A stretch of DNA of 64,000 nt from Aedes albopictus (GCF_035046485.1 NC_085138.1:62364580-62428579); one strand, 5' to 3'; shown: positions 13,146-24,729, numbered from the stretch's first letter. Translations and numbers: made by a program. Notes: a model not told the origin generated them from the sequence alone.

Positions 13146-13742
13146 CAGGGTGCGGCAGGAAAAAATGCGAAAAGTTCAAGGCACTATTACACGCTAAATA
13201 TGGGATATATACGACTATTTTTCATGACAGTGTATCAGTCAATGTCTATATTCTAGCACTGAAAAATAAAAATGAACATATTTGATGTTTAACATGTGAT
13301 AATGTAGGCCTAATAAGCGGATATCAATAAACTGCGCGCCCAATGGCCATTAAACAAAATGACTAAAACAGTAACAAAATTAGCTCAAATTCGATGAACA
13401 ACCAGACCACACTGATCCAAAGCCATGTAGTTTCACATACCAGATGAAATAAGTACATATATTTGATGATATTGTAGAGAAAATCAAAAATTTTGTTTTA
13501 TCAGATGCGAAATTTAGCGACCTGTGCGATTTTCTGCGGTTTGAAAATTCTGGTTGTCTTCATCTTCAGGCGCCGCCCTGTAAAGGTTAGTGACCAAAAT
13601 GGGAAATTTTTTAATTAACTTTTCAGAAAACTAGCCTATTATAGATCATGGAACGTTGAAACATAGATTGGTTAATGTCAAATGGACGAAAATGAGGTTT
13701 GAAGTTGAAAAACACTTTCGCATTTTTTCCTGCCGCATACTG
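13146..13742. mobile_element. TA-flanked MITE (Tc1/mariner-type), 597 bp
   Basis: Terminal inverted repeats begin CAGGGTGCGGCAGGAAAAAA and end with the near-complement TTTTTTCCTGCCGCATACTG. A TA dinucleotide borders each end (13144-13145 and 13743-13744). There is no transposase frame. TA target sites and CAGGG-type ends are typical of non-autonomous Tc1/mariner-superfamily elements. Confidence 0.85.
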
Positions 13743-13967
13743 TAAGTTTGTTAAGGGCTCCGATCAGTGGCGTAGCTAGAAATTGTCTCTGGTAGAGATT
13801 TTCAACGGTCAATGATACCTTTTTTGTTTTGACACCTACATTTTGTAAACAGCAATGTGCAATTGTATTCGTAGGTTGAAAATAGCGGCGCAGCCGAAAA
13901 ATGTTTTCATTGCAAAGTGCTTAATTCTGAAAATTTGTTCCACAAATTTTGGCTCTGGGGGGGGGGG

Positions 13968-14528
13968 TGTTGTAGAAATGCCGCGAATGCATCGTGGCCA
14001 CACATCACTTGTTCATCGATTTCAAATCGGCGTATGATACAATCGATCGAATCGGCAGATTATTCACGAATACGGATTCCCGGATAAACTAATACGATTG
14101 ATCAAGGCGACGATGGATCGAGTGATGTGCATAGTTCGAGTGTCAGGGACACTCTCGAGTCCTTTCGAATCTCGCAGAGGGTTACGGCAAGGTGATGGTC
14201 TTTCGTGCTAGCTGTTCAACATTTCTTTAGAGGGTGAAATAAGGAGAGCGGGGATAAGCACGAGAGGAACGATTTCCACGAAGTCCGTTCAGCTGCTTGG
14301 TTTCGCTGATAATATTGATATTATTGCTCGTAAATTTGAGACAATGGCGGGAACGTACATCCGACTAAAGAGTGAAGCCAGGCGAATCGGATTAGTCATT
14401 AATGTGTCGAAGACAAAGTACATAATGGCAAAGGGCTCCGGGGAGGAGTCACGGCGCCCGCCACCACTAATTTATATCGACGGTGCTGAAATCGAGGCGG
14501 TTGAAGAATTCGTGTACTTGGGCTCACT
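13968..14528 (+). pseudogene. RTE retrotransposon reverse transcriptase, left part of split copy
   Basis: This matches the reverse-transcriptase region of the better copy at 33.9-34.6 kb, from the sequence before the FKSAYDTID-type motif up to the FVYLGSL motif. It is diverged, with frame disruptions and a degraded catalytic triplet (GCTGATAAT at about 14307-14315 where the better copy reads FADD). The 5' end is truncated next to a G-run at 13959-13967. It breaks off at an 8-bp target duplication where an 8.6-kb element is inserted, and resumes at 23104. Confidence 0.9.
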
Positions 14529-14679
14529 CAAGGGCGTAGCCAGGGGGGGAGCAGGGGGGGGCCGTGGCCCCGCCCTGATCGAGCAACTATATTCTAACTT
14601 TACCCAAAAACTTAGATGATCAGAGCTGCTTTTGACTAGTAAAAATAAAATTCTCCTGCATCCCCGTATTTTTTTTAAT

Positions 14680-17135
14680 GTATGCAGGAATTCCTTCGGA
14701 AATTCTTGGAGGAATATCTTCGAAAATTCCTGAGGGTATTCCTTCGGAAATACATGGAGAAATTCCTTTGGAAATTCCTGAAGGAATTCCATCCAATATT
14801 CCTGGAGGAATCCCTTCGCAAATTCCTGGAAGAATTCCATCGGAAATTCCTGAAGGAATTCCTTTGGAAATTCCTGAAGAAATTCCTTCGGAAATTCCTG
14901 AAGGATTCCTTCGGAAATTCCTGAAGCAATTCCTTCAGAAATTCCTGGAGGAATCCCTTCGGAAATTCCTTGGGCAGTTCCTTGGGAAAATCTTGGATGA
15001 ATACCTTCGGAGATTCCTGGAGGAATTCTTTCAGAAATCCATAGAGAAATTCGTGAGGAAATGCTTTGGTGAATTCCTTTCGAAATTCCTGGACAAAATA
15101 ATTCCAAACTTCCTGGAGGAATACTTTTGGAAATTCCTGGAGAATTCCTTCGGAAATTGCTGAACGAATGTCATTGAAAATTCCTGGAGGAATTCCTTCG
15201 GAAAGACCTGGAGGAATTCCTTCGGAAAGTCGTGGAGGATTTTTTTCGGAAATACTTTTTGGATTTTTTTTTTTTGGAAATTCTTGCAGGAATTCCTTCG
15301 GAAATTCCTAGCGGAATTCCTGGAGGAATTCCTTCGGAAATTCCAGGAGGAATTCCTTCGGAAATTCCTGGAGGAATTCTTTCAGAAATTTCGAGAGGAA
15401 TTCCTTCGGAAATTGCTGGACGATTTCCTTTGGAATTCCAGGATGAATTCCTTTAGGAATTTCTGATGGAATTCTTTCGTAAATTCCGGGAGGAATTCCT
15501 TCGGAAATTGCTCGACGAATTTCATTGGAAATTCCAGGAGCAATTCCTTCGGAAATTCCTGCAATAATTTTTTCGGCAATTACTGGAGGAATTCCTTCGG
15601 AAATTACTGGACGAATTCTTGTGGAAATTCCTGGAGGAATTTCTTCGGAAATTTTTTTTAGATTTTTAGCAGAATTCCTTCCAAAAATCCTGAAGGAATT
15701 CTTTCGAAAATTCCGGGAGGAGTTCCTTCGGAAATTCCATTAGGAATTCCTTCAAAAAATTCCTGGAATAATTCTTTCAGAAATTTCGGGATGAATTCCT
15801 TCGGAAATTGCTGGACGAATTCCTTTGCAGATTCCCGGAGGAATTCATTCGGAAATTCCAGGAGAAATTCCTTAAGAAATTCATGGAGGAGTTCTTTCGG
15901 AAATTCCTGAAGGAATTCCATCGGAAATTGCTGGACGAATTCCATTGGAAACTCCTGGAGAAATTCCTTCCAAAATTCTTGGAGGAATCCCTTCGCAAAA
16001 TCCTGGAAGAATTCCTTCGGAAATTTCTGGAGAAATTCTATCGGAAATTCCTGAAGGATTTCGTTCAGAAATTACTGGAGGAATTCAATCGAAAATTCCT
16101 TAGCGAGGTCCTTCGAAAAATCTAGGATGAATACTTTCGGAAATTTCTGGAGGAATTCTATCAGAAATTCCGGGAGGAATTGCTTCGGAAATTGCTGGAC
16201 AAATTCCTTTGGAGATTCCTGGAGGAATTCATTCGGAAATTCCAGAAGGAATTCCTGGAGAAATTCTTTCGGAAATTCCGGGAGGAATTGCTTCGGAAAT
16301 TCCTGAAGCAATTCCTTCAAAAAATCCTGGAGGGATTTCTTTAAAAATCCAGAAGGAATTCCTTCCAAAATTCTTGGAGGAATCCCTTCGCAAATTCTTG
16401 GAAGAATTCCTTCGGAAATTCCTGAAGGAATTCGTTCGGAATTTCCTTAGAAAATCATTCTAAACTTCTTAGAGGAATGCTTTTTATGATTCCTGGAGGA
16501 ATTCCTTCGGAAATTACTGGACGAATTCCTTTGGAAATTCCAGGAGGAATTCCTTCGGAAATTTCTGGAATAATTTCATCGGAAATTACTGGAGGAATTC
16601 CTTCAGAAATTCCTGGAGGTATTCCTTCGGAAATTCCTGGAGAATTTTTTTCGGAAAGTCTTTTTGGATTTTATTTTTGGAAATTCCAAGAGGAATTCCC
16701 TCGAAAATTCATGGAGGAATTCCTTTACAAATTCCGTTAGGAATTCCTTCAAAAATTCCTGGAGGAATTCTTGCGGAAATTCCGGGAGGAATTCCTTCGG
16801 AAATTGCTGGACGAATTCGTTTGAAGATTCATGGAGGAATTCCTTTGGAAATTCCTGCAGGAATTCTTTCAGAAATTCTTAGGAGAATTTTTCCGAAAAT
16901 TCCTGGAGAAATCCCTCCGGAATCTCTTGGATGCATTCCTTCGGAAATTCTTGGAGATTTTTTTTAATTACCGGAGGAATTCCATTGGAAATTCCTGGAG
17001 GAATTCCTTTGGAAATTCCTTCGGAAATTCCTGGAGAAACTCTTTTGTAAATTCCTGAAGAATTTTTTTTTGAAATTCCAGGAAGAATTCCATCAGAAAT
17101 TCCAGGAGAAATTCTGTTCGAAATTCCTGGAATTT
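14680..17135. repeat. 24-bp satellite, left half
   Basis: Units are 24 bp, built from GGAATTCC and GGAAATTCC halves separated by TTC and TGGA-type spacers. The 24-bp length keeps frame, so translations show an eight-residue period (IPGGIPSE or similar). Units read TTCGGAAATTCCTGGAGG on the plus strand. The array is less homogeneous than the 23-bp arrays. Confidence 0.9.
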
Positions 17136-19330
17136 CTCCATGAATTTCCGATGTAATTCCACCAGGAATTTTGCGAAGGAATTCCTTCAGGATTTTCCCG
17201 AATGAATTCCTCCATGTATTTCCGAGAGAATTCCTCCAGGAATTTTCGTGGCAATTTCTCCAGGAATTTCCGAGGGAAATCCTCCAGGAACTTCCGGAGA
17301 AATTCCTCCAGGAAATTTCGGAAAAATTCCTCCACAAATTTCAGGAGGAATTACTCTAGGAATTTCCGAAGGAATTTTCAAGGAAATTCCTCTTGGAATC
17401 TTCAAAGGATTTCCTCCTGGAATATCCGAAGGAATTCCTTCATAAATGTCCGAAGAAATCCCTCCTTGAATTGCCGAACAAATTCCTCCAGGAATTTTGC
17501 CAAGGAATTTCTAAAGAGTTTTCCGAAGGTATGCCTCCATGAATTTCCGAAGGAATTCCTCCAGAAATTTTCCGACGGAATGCCTCTACGCATTTCCGAA
17601 GAAATTCCTCCAAGAATTTCCGAAGAAATTCCTCCAAGAATTTCCGAAGAAATTCCTCCTAGAATTTCCGAAGAAATTTTCTAGGAAATTTCAAAGAAAT
17701 TCCTCTTGGAATTTTTAAAGGATGTCCTCCTGGAATTTCCGAAGGAATTCCTCCATGAATGTCTGAAGGAATTCCTCCAGTTATTTTGCGAAGGAAATCC
17801 TAAAGCATTTTCCGAAGGAGTTCCTCCATGAATTTCCGAAGGAATTGCTCCAGAAATTTTCCGAAAGAATTCATTCACGAATTTCTGAAGAAATTCCTCC
17901 ACGAATTTTCAAAGGAATTCCTCCAGGAATTTCCTGAGCAATTCCTCGATGAATTTCCGGATGAATTTCTTCAGAAATTTTCGGAGGAAATCTTCCAGGA
18001 AGGAGATCCTCCAGGAATTTTCAAAGAAATTCCTTCTGCAATTTCCGAAGGAATTCCTCCTGGAATTTCCGAAGGAATTCCTTCAGGAATTTCCGAAGGA
18101 AATCTTCCAGCAATTTCCGAAGGAATTCCTCCTGGAATTTACGAGGAAATTCCTGTAGTAATTTCCGGTGGAATTCCTCCAGGGATTTTCAAAGGAATTT
18201 CACCTGGAATTTTCAAAGGATTTCCTGCCGGAATTTCCGAAGGAATTCTTTCATGAATGTCCGAAGGAATTCCACCAGGAAATTCCTCCAAGAATTTCCG
18301 AGGGAATTCCTCCAGGATTTTCCCGAAGAATTCCTCCATGAGTTTCCGGAGGAGTTTATCCAGGAATTTCCGTAGGAATTCCTCCAGGAATTTTCAAAGG
18401 AATTTCTCCTGGAATTTTCAAAAGATTTCCTCCTGAATTACCGAAGGAATTCCTCTACGAATTTCCAAAGAAATCCCTCCCGGAATTTCCAAAGAAATTT
18501 CTTATGGATTTGCCTTGAAATATCTCCAAAAATTTCCGAATGAATTCCTCCAAAAATTTTTGACGGTTGTTCCTTAGGATTTTCTCCTGGAATTTCCGAA
18601 CGTGTTTCTGAAGGAATGCTTGAAGAAGTTTCTCAAGTTTTCGTAGGAGTTCCGCAATACATTTTTGAAGGAATTTCTTGAGGAATTTCCGAAGAAACTT
18701 CTCAAGGATCTTTCGCTGGAATTCCTTCAGGAATTTCGTAAAGATTTATAAAAAAAAACCGAAAAAAATCCTCAACGAACTTATCAAACAATTTGTCACG
18801 AAATTTCCGAAGGTATTCCATAAGACATTTCATACATATGTAAAAAAATTTCCAGACGAACTCCTCTAACAATTTCCGAATTTTCCTTATCAAGGCATTT
18901 TTAAAGGAATTCTTCAAAGAATTTCCGAATGAATTCCTCTAGGAAATAAAAAATCACAAAAAGCATTTCTTCAGGAATTTCCGAAATATTTTTTCAATGA
19001 AGTTTTGAAAGATTTTTAAAGAAATTCCTTATAGAATTTCAGAAGGGATATTTCATGAGACTTTTAGTGGATTTTTTTCAATATTTTCGAAAGAATTGCT
19101 TCAGTAATTTGGGAAGGAATTCTCACAGAAATTTCCGGATGAATTCTTCCAAGAATTTTTGAAGGTATTCCTCAAGGAATTTTCGGAAGAATTCCTCACG
19201 AAAACTCCGAATTAGTTCCTCAAGGAATATGCTAAATCTATTTCAAAGAAACTCCTCAAGGAATACCCGAAGAATCTTCTAAAGGAAATCGTAGAAGAAC
19301 TCTCGAAGGAATGTCTTATGGAATTTCTCA
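17135..19330. repeat. 24-bp satellite, right half in inverted orientation
   Basis: From about 17135 the units read CCTCCAGGAATTTCCGAAGG on the plus strand, the reverse complement of the preceding half. The two halves form a head-to-head array of nearly 4.6 kb. Divergence increases toward 19.3 kb, where the array fades into an AT-rich segment. Confidence 0.88.
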
Positions 19331-19394
19331 AGGAGAGCGATTCCAAGCAACAGCATCAAAATTAAGGAAAATTTTTAATTCATGATTTTCTATT

Positions 19395-20185
19395 GAACTG
19401 AAACTTTGCACAGTTTTTCAGTTCCATCTAAATCGCCATTTTTCGATATCAAATTTTTATTTAGAGCCACGACTAACTTTTCAAAAGGGTGTATGTGAAA
19501 ATGGTTCAAAAATATTCAAAAATATGCACAGCAAAAACGGATTGTTCGATTGTTATGAATTTTTCAGCAAAGTTAGATAGCTAAATGGTGATTTCTAAGA
19601 AAATATACACTGTGAAAAAAATCTATTTTATCATTGAAAAACATCATTTTTGTCACAAAAACTCAAATATCTCAAAACCCTATCTTTTTACCAACTTGAA
19701 TTTTTTAGGGAAAACGGTCCATTGTATTAGCAATCTACCATAAAAATTTGGTGATGGTAAACTAATAAACAAAAAAGTTATAACATTTCAAAAATTTCAC
19801 AATTTTTACATTTAGTAAAAAAAATTTTTCTGTGTAAATTATTTCGGCCGGGAATCGCGATTTGATGCTGATTTTATTGTTCAGCAAAGTTAGATAACTA
19901 AATGGCGATTCCTAAGAAAATATACACTGTGAAAAAAATCTTTTTTAACATTAAAAAATATCATTTTTGTCACAAAAACTCAAATATCTCAAAACCCTAT
20001 CTTTTTACCAACGTAATTTTTTAGAGAAAACGGTCCATTGTATTAGCAATCTACCATGAAAATAAACAAAAAAGTTATGACAATTCAAACATTTCACAAT
20101 ATTCACATTTAGTAATAATTTTTTTTAGTGTAAATTATTTCGGCCGGAAATTGAAGTTTGATGCTGATTTTATTGTTAATGGCCT
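19395..20185. repeat. left arm of long inverted repeat, with internal tandem duplication
   Basis: AT-rich arm whose reverse complement recurs at about 21715-22210. Inside this arm a segment of about 317 bp is repeated in tandem: the motif CAGCAAAGTTAGATA occurs at 19565 and 19882, and each copy ends near GATGCTGATTTTATTGT. The opposite arm has only one copy. Confidence 0.85.
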
Positions 20186-20208
20186 TGCGTGAGTAAAACA
20201 AGTTGTTT

Positions 20209-20246
20209 TTATTATATATTATATATACATATAATATAATATACTA
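20209..20246. repeat. AT-rich dinucleotide-like tract
   Basis: A run of TATA and ATAT repeats next to the end of the left arm of the inverted repeat. Confidence 0.6.
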
Positions 20247-20440
20247 TGTACCGTAATGTTCCGATTTTATCGCATTAGTCGTTTATTCATTAATTTGCTG
20301 TTACATTTGAGGACAAGTGTTTTCCCTCTTCTTCAAGATGAATGTTGAAAGCGTGTTTTGCAACGTTAAAAATATTGAAATGGGTATAGATGTTGAAGAA
20401 TATTACAGGGCATTTTTGAAAAGGGGCGTAATTAAATTGT

Positions 20441-20704
20441 TTAAACAGATGTCGCTGATGGCAATTTCTCAGTTGTTGTCGTTTTCGAACTTCCTGCGCC
20501 CTGCTTTACCGATGATATACAGATGACTCGTTTGTCAAATTCTAGACGGCAGGACGTGCAAATGCGTAATTTTGTACACAATGTGGACATTTGGGCATAA
20601 CCAGTCTCTTTCAGTTTATCTATGGTGCTTTCGGTGAGATTTCGTAACTCTTTTGAACATTTTTTTTCATCAAACGGTCTACAAGAGAGCGTTGAGTTGA
20701 AGAC
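20441..20704 (-). CDS. small coding-like frame inside the hAT-ended element, function unknown
   Basis: On the minus strand an open frame of about 87 codons runs from 20704 to a TAA at 20441-20443. Its residue composition looks like real protein: a helix-like segment LRNLTESTIDKLKETGY followed by a cysteine pair in ICTSCRLEFDKR, then a Ser/Thr-rich tail. There is no obvious initiator; the frame may begin at a splice acceptor, since CTTTCTCAAAG precedes it and a TAATCTAAC branch-point-like sequence lies upstream. It could be a host exon captured by the element or a remnant of an element gene. I do not recognise the family with certainty and assign no function. Confidence 0.35.
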   Translation of the reverse strand, partial: VFNSTLSCRPFDEKKCSKELRNLTESTIDKLKETGYAQMSTLCTKLRICTSCRLEFDKRVICISSVKQGAGSSKTTTTEKLPSATSV

Positions 20705-21208
20705 CTTTGAGAAAGCGACTGTTCATCTTGTTCGTTAGATTATAATAAACAAAATCACTTATTAATTTTAACTTACTTGTTTGGTGTTGGTGGCTGAAGA
20801 AAAAAAATACTATACAATTTTTAATATTCATAGCGGTAGTATTTTTTTGTTTTTTCGTGAGCATTGTCAGGTATGTATACAGAAAAACAAACGTAACACT
20901 GGCGAAATTTTCATTGACCACGCCTTCAACGATCATTTTGAATCTTGGTTGTGGCTTTCATAACAAGAAGAGCGCCCATCGTTTTTCTTTGCGTTTGACG
21001 TTTCACACTAGCGCCTTCTGATGACGATATTGCACAACGCAGTGTTTCGTGAAACATTTCCACCAGGTGGTGATAGTGTGAACTGGGCGATGAATTTTCA
21101 CTAAAATTGTTCTAGGCGTTTCGTCTGTTTGTCTGTGGTATGTACCTCTTATGCATTTGTTGTTGTTGAAGTTACTCGCATTCTTCCGATCATAAAGTCT
21201 GTTCTCTA

Positions 21209-21429
21209 CACACTTAATTTTGATTACCGAGTTCGGTAATTTTTTGACGAGATTAAAACTGCTGAGCACCGAACTCGTTCAGCAAAAATGCATTGTTTAC
21301 CTTTTCCATACGATTTTGACAGTTGTTTTACTGAGCCTCAGTAAAATCGATTACCGAAACTACCGAGATCGTACTGCTGTTATAATCTCGTCAAAAAAGT
21401 ACCGAACAGGCAATTCAGAAATAAGTGTG
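21209..21429. mobile_element. TA-flanked MITE nested in the hAT-ended element, 221 bp
   Basis: Inverted ends begin CACACTTAATTTTGATTACC and finish with a matching AATAAGTGTG. Subterminal TTTTTTGACGAGATT is mirrored by AATCTCGTCAAAAAA. TA lies on both sides (21207-21208, 21430-21431). There is no coding capacity. Confidence 0.8.
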
Positions 21430-21714
21430 TAAGAGGGATTTTTTTTGCGGATAAACTAGACGTATACGCGTATAAAAAAACTTTTATTATACAGCTTTTG
21501 TCTTAAAAATAAATTCAATTCCATTTTTCTTATAATCAACAGCTTTTCAACACTATCAACGGATTTTTTCACCAGTCATGTACAATAAAAAGTATGACAA
21601 TCTCAATATTTTTGATCACAACACTGGATCGCGTCTAAGTTTCAAATAGATACTATAGTAATTACGAATAACCAAACTAAAGTATCATGAAAACAACTTG
21701 TTTAATTCAGGCGG

Positions 21715-22210
21715 TAGCCTTTACAATAAAATCAGCATCAAAATATAATTCTCGAAATAATTTACACAGAAAAAAAATTTTTTTGTTACTAAATGTAAAA
21801 ATTGTGAAATGTTTGAAATGTCATAACTTTTTTGTTTATCAGTTTACCATCACCAAAATTTTATGGTAGATAGCTGATATAATGGGCCGTTTCCCCTAAA
21901 AAATTGAAGTTGGTAAAAAGATAGGGTTTTGAGATATTTGAGTTTTTGTGACAAATATCATATTTTTTCAAAGTAGAAAAAGAATTTTTTTACAGTGTAT
22001 ATTTTCTAAGGAATCATCATTTAGTTATCTAACTTTGTTGAAAAATTTATAACAATCGAACAATCCGTTTTTGCTGTACAGCTTTTAGAATATTTTAGAA
22101 CTATTTTCGCATACACCCTTTTGAAAAGTTAGTCGTGAGTGAATATGAAGGTTTAATATCAAAAAATGGCGATTTATATGAAATTGAAAAACTGTGCAAA
22201 GTTTCAGATA
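21715..22210. repeat. right arm of long inverted repeat
   Basis: Reverse complement of the segment around 19395-20185. Shared landmarks include TTTTGAGATATTTGAG (arm 2) against CTCAAATATCTCAAAA (arm 1) and the CACCCTTTTGAAAAGTTAGT block. The two arms enclose about 1.5 kb holding a small frame and a MITE. Confidence 0.85.
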
Positions 22211-22244
22211 TTTTTGAAATGGTCGCTCAGGATCGACTGACATG

Positions 22245-22930
22245 ACTCCGTGGAATTCCTCAGGAGCTTTAGAAATGAAGGAATTCCTCAAGAAATTTCT
22301 GAAAAATTTGTCAAGGAATTTTCGGTGGAATTCCTCAAGGTTTTTGAAATAAATTCCTGAAATTATTTTATAATTGATTCCTTTAAATATTTCCGAATGC
22401 ATTCCTCTAGCAACTTCCAAAGATATTCCTCCAGGAATTTCCGAAGGAATTCCTTTAGAAATTTTCAAAGAATTTTTTCCGGTAATTTCGATGGAATTCA
22501 TTAAAGGATTTTTCGTTGAAATTCCTCCAAAAATTTCTTAGGGTATTCCTCAAGGAAAGGAATCTTAGTTTGATTGGAATTTTTGAAAGAATTCCCGGAG
22601 AAATTCTCAAAGTATTTTCTGGAGCTCCTCAAACGGATTTCTGGTGGAATTAAGAATGATATTTGTAAAGAATTACTGGGGAAATTCTCAAAAGAATGCA
22701 TGGTGAAGTTCGTAATAAAACTTCAGGAGGAATTATTGAAGAAATTTCTGAAGGTATTCCCAACGGAATTACTGCAAGTTTTCCGAAGGTAATTTCTGCT
22801 GGAATATCTACATTAAAATAACCTGGAAAAATATTAAAATAATTTCTGGAGAAACTGCTGGATAAATTCAAATTCATGATGGCATTTGTTAAGAAATTCC
22901 TGAATCAATATCTTGAGGAATTCCTCAGGA
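22245..22930. repeat. degenerate satellite at right side of the hAT-ended element
   Basis: Diverged GGAATTCCTCAAG-like units without strict period. They sit between the right arm of the inverted repeat and the right terminus, mirroring the much larger array on the left side. Confidence 0.75.
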
Positions 22931-23103
22931 TTATAATCATCTATGATTCTCCCATTGAACCATTCCTGTTAATCACCCATATTTCATACTTCACTTTTAT
23001 TTTTTTTTTAAATGATGAAATATTTGAACTCCTTGTTACTGCAAAGTGGTTTTCAGTGTAAGGGTGCTCGCCCCCCCTGGCCGAAAAGCTGGCTACGCCC
23101 TTG

Positions 23104-23622
23104 GGCTCACTGGTGACCGCCGACAATGACACCAGCAGAGAAATTCAGAGGCGCATTGTGGCAGGAAATCGTGCTTACTTTGGACTCCGCAGAACTATAC
23201 GATCGAATAAAGTTCGCCGTAACACGAAATTAACTATCTTCAAAACGCTGATTAGACCGGCCATCCTCTATGGGCACGAAGCATGGACCCTTCGTGCAGA
23301 AGACCAACGCGCCCTTTGAGTTTTCGAACGGAAGGTGTTGCGTACCATCTATGACGGAGTGCAGATGGAAGACGGGACTTGGAGAAGGCGAATGAACCAC
23401 GAGCTGCATTAGCTGCTGAGAGAACCAGCCATCGTCCACACTAAAATGGTTCTCTAGAGTCATCCGACCGGTACAAGAAGACGTGGGTCGACCAAGTGAA
23501 GGACGATTCGCGGACCCTACGCAGAGTGCGGAACTGGAGACAAACAGCCATGGACCAAGTGGAATGGAGACGGTTACTATGTACAGCAGAGGCCACCCAG
23601 GCCTTAACCTGATCGGTAAGGT
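23104..23622 (+). pseudogene. RTE retrotransposon, right part of split copy
   Basis: Continues the RTE coding sequence interrupted at 14528. It matches the C-terminal region from the DNDTSREIQRR motif to the WRRLLCTAEA-type end. It carries a premature stop (CATTAGCTGCTG near 23407) and a deletion of roughly 90 bp near 23440 relative to the copy at 34.9 kb. It ends in the short GGTAAGGTAAGTA tail that also ends the other RTE copies, so the 3' terminus is intact. Confidence 0.88.
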
Positions 23623-24154
23623 AAGTACGCCCCTTCGTTCAATGACTGGAGATCCAGCAAATGGTTTGAACGAGAGTGCATCCGATATGGGTTGGAGGTC
23701 ATTCAAAACATTTTTTGATATTGACACCGAAGTCAAACACAGAAAACCAGATGAATAAGATTACCCGGTGAGTTCGTTCCATTTTGTTCCCTTTTATATA
23801 TGAACATGACATATACATGGGGATTTCGGGAGGTAGCCTAAGGAAGCTAAATGAACGGGTTTTAGGCAAATGTTCGTGTGGGGCGGCCAGGCTTTGTCAC
23901 GAGATAACACCCACCATGCTGTTTTCCGAGGGTCTTCAGTGAATTTAGCTTAGCCTGCTTCAACAAACCATCTGGAAGATCATTCCACTCCAGTATGACT
24001 ACTACAGCCATACGTAATCTTTGCGCCTATTCATAACTATCGAACGCCTCTGTCAATTTGTAAAAAAAGAAATGATTGTCTTCGATAAAACTCTTCAAGT
24101 GAGTTTGAATAATATGTCAAAAATGTTACCGGATCGTAAATAACACACTCATAG
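23623..24154. other. unique sequence, no gene recognised
   Basis: Short flank after the RTE tail. One frame continues from RTE into this DNA but shows no family resemblance. Confidence 0.35.
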
Positions 24155-24390
24155 ACTGCCCCTCTTCGCATGTCAGTCCCATGTTGTTTCTGAAGCAAAT
24201 CATATTTGTGTCACTCACGAGGTCATTTAAAACAAATCTGATATTTTTTCCGTCCCATTTCACAGCTTAATATGCTACGAAAAGGATATGCATGAAGTGA
24301 ATACATTTTTTTTGAAAATAATTGGAGTTATTGCACAAAAGGTAGGCGCTTTGAAAAACAACATGGGACTGACATGCCAAGAGGAGCAGT
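24155..24390. mobile_element. foldback MITE, 236 bp
   Basis: The ends form a long imperfect hairpin: ACTGCCCCTCTTCGCATGTC at the left matches GACATGCCAAGAGGAGCAGT at the right, and CAGTCCCATGTTGTTT matches AACAACATGGGACTG. A target duplication is not clear. No coding capacity. Confidence 0.75.
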
Positions 24391-24729
24391 AGAAGAGTTG
24401 TATGAATAATTTGTATCACAAATGTCTCTGCTTTAGGGCAACTCCACAGGTGGTTCAAATCATTTTTTTGTTCAAATTTTTTAGACCAAATTAGAAAAAT
24501 TGACTACACACCGATGGTGTAAATCATGTTCCCAATATTGTTTATACCAGTTGGCCGATCTATTCTTTGGAACTGGCATAACTTGAAGTGTTTCGAAGGA
24601 ACTTACTTAGGCAATATCAGACGAATCGGAATTCCTAACTGTCACTGTTTCCGGAAAATGAAGATTGCAACGTCGGATGTCGTCTACGTCTACATGTCAC
24701 CGGATGATAGAAACCATTGAAACATAGGC

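Larger units (their letters stand above)
14529..23103. mobile_element. 8.6-kb hAT-ended element carrying satellite DNA
   Basis: Both ends carry the same 15-bp inverted repeat, CAAGGGCGTAGCCAG. The element is flanked by the perfect 8-bp duplication GGCTCACT (14521-14528 and 23104-23111), which interrupts an RTE coding sequence that continues cleanly on the other side. An 8-bp duplication with CA..TG-type termini is the hAT signature. Inside are a subterminal G/C-rich tract, about 4.6 kb of 24-bp satellite, a long inverted repeat (19.4-20.2 against 21.7-22.2 kb), a MITE and a small coding-like frame. No hAT transposase is visible, so the element is non-autonomous. Confidence 0.85.

Noticed and set aside
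13765..13785. CAGTGGCGTAGCTAG, a hAT-like terminus just before the split RTE copy
   Set aside because: No matching right end or 8-bp duplication was found nearby, so it is at most a solitary broken end.
14678..18260. Many frames encoding GIPSEIPGG-like or FLRKFLEEF-like repeats, which mimic collagen-like or amphipathic proteins
   Set aside because: The 24-bp satellite unit preserves frame, so any frame gives an eight-residue period. No start context, no codon bias, both strands equally open.
20317..20526. Plus-strand frame of 69 codons in the hAT-ended element
   Set aside because: It overlaps the more protein-like minus-strand frame at 20441-20704 and shows no family resemblance.
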